Source: Bacteroidota bacterium (GTDB taxonomy: Bacteria; Bacteroidota; Ignavibacteria; T3Sed10-11). Taken from it: a DNA stretch of 7,823 bases. The DNA is taken from assembly GCA_007128495.1 (NCBI GenBank), contig SKXH01000031.1:1-7823 (forward strand). Direction: 5' to 3'. Position 1 is the first letter of the stretch. Every line of letters starts with the position of its first letter. The notes below the pieces were generated by a model. That model was not told the origin of the DNA. It was given only the letters and a program-made list of their open reading frames with translations, and ran no database searches. Below are positions 5,464 through 7,823 of the stretch, one piece after another. Made by a program: the position numbers and the translations under genes.

Positions 5464-5519
5464 CCTAACCTGCATCAATACCTGACGCAATGCGTCACGC
5501 TTCTGTCAGACAGGGTTAA
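5464..5519. repeat. small imperfect palindrome with perfect core
   Basis: TAACCTG on the left faces CAGGGTTA on the right with one base missing, CTGAC faces GTCAG, and the core TGACGCAATGCGTCA (5483-5497) is a perfect inverted repeat with a 3-base loop. It sits just downstream of dead hicA copy 2, between convergent genes. It could be another interspersed palindromic element or, less likely, a terminator; there is no T-run after it. The rest of 5520-5649 holds no gene I can support. Confidence 0.45.
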
Positions 5520-5649
5520 TATTTTCCACAGCGGGCTGGGATCGACCGGATAGACCGGACGAACACACGGAATGGATCCGACGTTCGCCTGTGCGGAATG
5601 AAATAATTTCAATGACCGCTCCAACTACCCCTCAATACACATCTCCCCC

Positions 5650-7488
5650 TCACCGCTCAACAACCACCGGCACCAATTTCAACTCCTCACCATCCATAAC
5701 CCGGTTCAACTCCTCTTCAAGCGCGGTCAATCCGTTTTGAATGGAAACGGCCATGTCATCGAACTGGAGCGATAACTGTGCGGTGAGATTTTTGTAGTAT
5801 GTGATCCCTTCGTTCAGCTTGCTCTGGAACGCAGCGAAATATTTTATCTGGTGATCGGTCAACGGTTTCGGTGCACGTTCTATTCTCGATTTCAGATAAT
5901 CGATGTACAATTTTAACTCTTTAACGAACATATGTGGACGATCCGTTTTGGTCATGAGATTCAATTGTCCGTATATATGTCCCACCATTTCTTTCAACGA
6001 TGCAATCCGTGAGAAATATGCGATGTTCGGTCCCGGACAAACCGCAACACCCTGTGTTTGAAGCCGTGAGCTCAGGTCGCTTGATTTGAGCGCCGGATTG
6101 CTCAACCCGACACATAAGCACATTTTCTCTACGACCTCGTTGATCGCTTTCTTTAAGTCATTTGTTTCGAGATTCTGAGATTCAAGTTCTTTGATCTTTG
6201 CTTTCTGATACACGCGTGAAGCGGTGCAGATCGGTTTATCACTGAATTCGGTGTTGGATATCAGGTGCTGCTTCGGACACGGAGCACCGGGTATACCCGC
6301 ATCGATCCGTTTCTGCTTTTCAGTCTCGGCGGTATTGTTCCGTACGGTATTGAACGGTACACCGAGGGGAGATATCTCGCTTAAGTACAGATCGTCTTCT
6401 TGCGCTGCGGTGAGGATATCCTGCGTCTCTCTGTCGATGTTCACCACGTCCGGCACCAGCAGGAACGGCGTTCCCCAGCCGACGGAATCTACACCGTAAT
6501 GCTCACTCAAAAATTTATGTTCCTGATGCGTTCCCACACCCCCCTGTACGGTGATCTTGACCGGAAGCGGTTCGCTTACGGTGTCACGTTCATTCCGCTC
6601 AAGTGCATCTGCGTACAGTTCATACAGTGTATCGATAAGCTCGTTTCTGTTGTTTTTGAACTCATCCAGAATCGGACCGAGCAAATAGCCGTCGGTTGCG
6701 AAAGCATGCCCGCCGCAATTCAAACCCGATTCGATCCTGAACTCCGATATCCAGAGGCCCTTCTTTGCAAGGAACTTGCCCTGGATGAGCGCCGACCGGT
6801 AATCGCTTACTTTTAAGATGATCTTCTTTTTAAGATTGCCGTTCTTATCCGGAAAGAAATCACCGAAAGCCGATGTGTAGCTGTAAAGCCGCGGATTCAT
6901 TCCCGCTGAAAAGACAACCGAAGAGTGCAATGTACTGTTGGCAAAGCCCCGTAAAGCGGCATGGGCATCGTTGAATTCATGGGGTAAAACTTCATTCTTT
7001 TTGGCATAATGTGCGCGGTCGATCTTTGTCATTATGTTGACGTCGATTGCGCCGGGGGTGATTTCCTCGTTTAACTGCTTCCGTATAGCTGCCGAATTCC
7101 CGTTGGTTCGTGCGTGAATGTAATCATAATACTTCTGCTTGAGCTCTGAAGTATCGGGTAATAGTTCGAAATATGTGGTTAGACCGCTTTCCTCTCCAAA
7201 GTCAGATTCTTTGACGGCGTTGAAGTTATCAGCCACGATAGCATCGACAAGATCCAAATACGCAGTTATGCGTCTTGCTCTGCTGTCTTCAGACCGTTCG
7301 TGGATCGGTTCGAACGGAATACCTCTCTTGTTGCTGTGGTATTCACGCATTCTTTCGACAAGACGATGGTCAACGATCGATATTACCGAGTCGATACCAA
7401 GATGAGCAACCTTTATCGGTGTGTCAATTGAATAACCCGTTCCCATAACGGGAATATGAAATGAATGGACGGACTTTCTTCCTGCCAT
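5650..7488 (-). CDS. conserved protein of unknown function, TIM-barrel/flavoenzyme-like motifs
   Basis: The 612-residue product starts MAGRKSVHSFHIPVMGTGYS. The opening strand IPVMGTGYSIDTPIKVAHLG followed by IDSVISIVD resembles the first strand of FMN-binding TIM barrels. GLNCGGHAFATDGY lies at 255-268, TVQGGVGT at 313-320 and VDSVGWGTPFLLVP at 333-346; the last two look like the phosphate-binding strands of such enzymes. Cysteines at 258, 404, 421, 457, 459 and 484 are spaced in a way that could hold a metal or Fe-S cluster. The last ~100 residues are helical and charged. There is no signal peptide or membrane segment. I recall similar proteins as conserved hypotheticals in Bacteroidota-like genomes, but I cannot name a reaction; flavin oxidoreductase is only a guess. 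Its codons are near half G+C, unlike the AT-rich cargo to the left. It is convergent to the toxin-antitoxin relics and appears intact. Confidence 0.75.
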   Translation of the reverse strand: MAGRKSVHSFHIPVMGTGYSIDTPIKVAHLGIDSVISIVDHRLVERMREYHSNKRGIPFEPIHERSEDSRARRITAYLDLVDAIVADNFNAVKESDFGEESGLTTYFELLPDTSELKQKYYDYIHARTNGNSAAIRKQLNEEITPGAIDVNIMTKIDRAHYAKKNEVLPHEFNDAHAALRGFANSTLHSSVVFSAGMNPRLYSYTSAFGDFFPDKNGNLKKKIILKVSDYRSALIQGKFLAKKGLWISEFRIESGLNCGGHAFATDGYLLGPILDEFKNNRNELIDTLYELYADALERNERDTVSEPLPVKITVQGGVGTHQEHKFLSEHYGVDSVGWGTPFLLVPDVVNIDRETQDILTAAQEDDLYLSEISPLGVPFNTVRNNTAETEKQKRIDAGIPGAPCPKQHLISNTEFSDKPICTASRVYQKAKIKELESQNLETNDLKKAINEVVEKMCLCVGLSNPALKSSDLSSRLQTQGVAVCPGPNIAYFSRIASLKEMVGHIYGQLNLMTKTDRPHMFVKELKLYIDYLKSRIERAPKPLTDHQIKYFAAFQSKLNEGITYYKNLTAQLSLQFDDMAVSIQNGLTALEEELNRVMDGEELKLVPVVVER

Positions 7489-7493
7489 ATGCA

Positions 7494-7500
7494 CCCTCTC
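7494..7500 (-). promoter_or_regulatory. ribosome binding site that fixes the start of the 612-residue protein
   Basis: On the minus strand GAGAGGG lies just upstream, with GAGG six bases before the ATG at 7488. A GTG two codons earlier (7494) would overlap this site, so the ATG is the better start, giving MAGRKS rather than an added Met-His. Confidence 0.7.
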
Positions 7501-7693
7501 TAACTCTACTATTATGTAATAAATTTACTTTTGGACTCTACTACTGCTTGCGAGGAAAATGTTGCAGGTACTCTCTATCTTTCTCGGACTGACTACTTGA
7601 AGAGTCTGTATATACAATGTCCCCTTTTTTATGGATTAATGCAATAGGGGGCGGATATTTTTGCTTCGGGAAGGTGTGAACATATGAAACCTA

Positions 7694-7713
7694 TACATTG
7701 TTAAGCCAATGTA
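7694..7713. promoter_or_regulatory. operator-like inverted repeat in the divergent intergenic region
   Basis: TACATTG (7694-7700) and CAATGTA (7707-7713) are perfect 7-base inverted arms around TTAAGC. A further TACAATGT lies at 7613-7620. A TACAAT hexamer at 7717-7722 could be the -10 of the small rightward gene, in which case the repeat would cover the -35 region. The remainder of 7501-7764 shows no other gene. Binding by a regulator is inferred, not shown. Confidence 0.4.
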
Positions 7714-7764
7714 CACTACAATTGATGGAAGTCGGGTTTTTATATCAAACAAAAGGAGGATGTT

Positions 7765-7823
7765 ATGGCGCGATGTGAAGTTTGCGGTAATGATTATGAC
7801 AAGGCGTTTGATGTAATCCAGAA
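7765..7823 (+). CDS. small CxxC zinc-ribbon-like protein (3' end outside window)
   Basis: Only the first 19 complete codons are visible: MARCEVCGNDYDKAFDVIQ. The start is well supported by GGAGG at 7755-7759, five bases before the ATG. Cys4 and Cys7 form a CxxC metal-binding knuckle. The opening MA.CEVCGN.YDK.F is familiar from small conserved bacterial proteins of roughly 70 residues with further cysteine pairs, presumed to bind zinc or iron; no function is established to my knowledge. An inverted repeat and possible -10 box lie upstream. It is transcribed away from the 612-residue gene. Confidence 0.8.
   Translation, partial: MARCEVCGNDYDKAFDVIQ

Noticed and set aside
6224..6816. Overlapping plus-strand open frames of 91 and 138 codons
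   Set aside because: They are antisense shadows of the 612-residue gene and carry no recognisable motif or ribosome site.
7621..7650. Possible terminator CCCCT...AGGGG
   Set aside because: The stem is only 5 bp with a 20-base loop and no T-run on its 3' side, and no gene ends just upstream.

Overview
The window looks like an accessory, defence-type island of a free-living bacterium. Two more ordinary chromosomal genes lie at its right end. Genes that look native are roughly half G+C, while several inserted pieces are far richer in A+T. Shine-Dalgarno sequences are clear before three of the genes. The two families of interspersed GC-rich palindromic repeats, and the kind of conserved 612-residue protein at the right, fit a Bacteroidota/Ignavibacteria-like environmental lineage. 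That placement is an inference and is weak.

Left (1-2062): the 3' part of a large Eco57I/type IIG-like adenine-N6 methyltransferase with its target-recognition domain. The gene is a visible mosaic. The methylase core and the last ~45 codons are GC-rich, but the segment between them (about 866-1920) is strongly AT-rich. This is what exchange of a specificity domain would leave.

Middle-left (2063-4121): a palindromic repeat, about 400 bases of AT-rich DNA without a convincing gene, then an AT-rich cluster. The cluster is an SDH_sah/ClpP-like serine protease, a small acidic antitoxin-like protein with its own strong ribosome binding site, and a RelE/ParE-type toxin that breaks off after about 40 residues.

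Middle (4122-5454): a graveyard. It holds two decayed copies of the last codons of the methyltransferase gene, two copies of a ~100-base GCAGAG palindromic repeat, a probable short structured transcript ending in an intrinsic terminator, and two ruined hicBA toxin-antitoxin pairs. Their damage can be read base by base: 1-bp and 2-bp deletions, two 5-bp tandem duplications, two internal stop codons and a truncation at a repeat. Almost none of this appears in a simple list of long open reading frames.

Right (5455-7823): a short palindrome-rich spacer, then a leftward gene for a 612-residue conserved protein. It has TIM-barrel/flavoenzyme-like motifs and several cysteines but no function I can name. 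A 276-base divergent intergenic region with an operator-like inverted repeat follows, then the first 19 codons of a small CxxC zinc-ribbon-like protein that runs off the window.

Taken together, the left two thirds reads as a site where a restriction-modification gene changed specificity and where toxin-antitoxin and protease modules arrived and then decayed. Repeated methyltransferase tails and palindromic repeats mark the joints. The least described live element is the protease plus acidic-protein pair, which sits between two copies of the methyltransferase tail.
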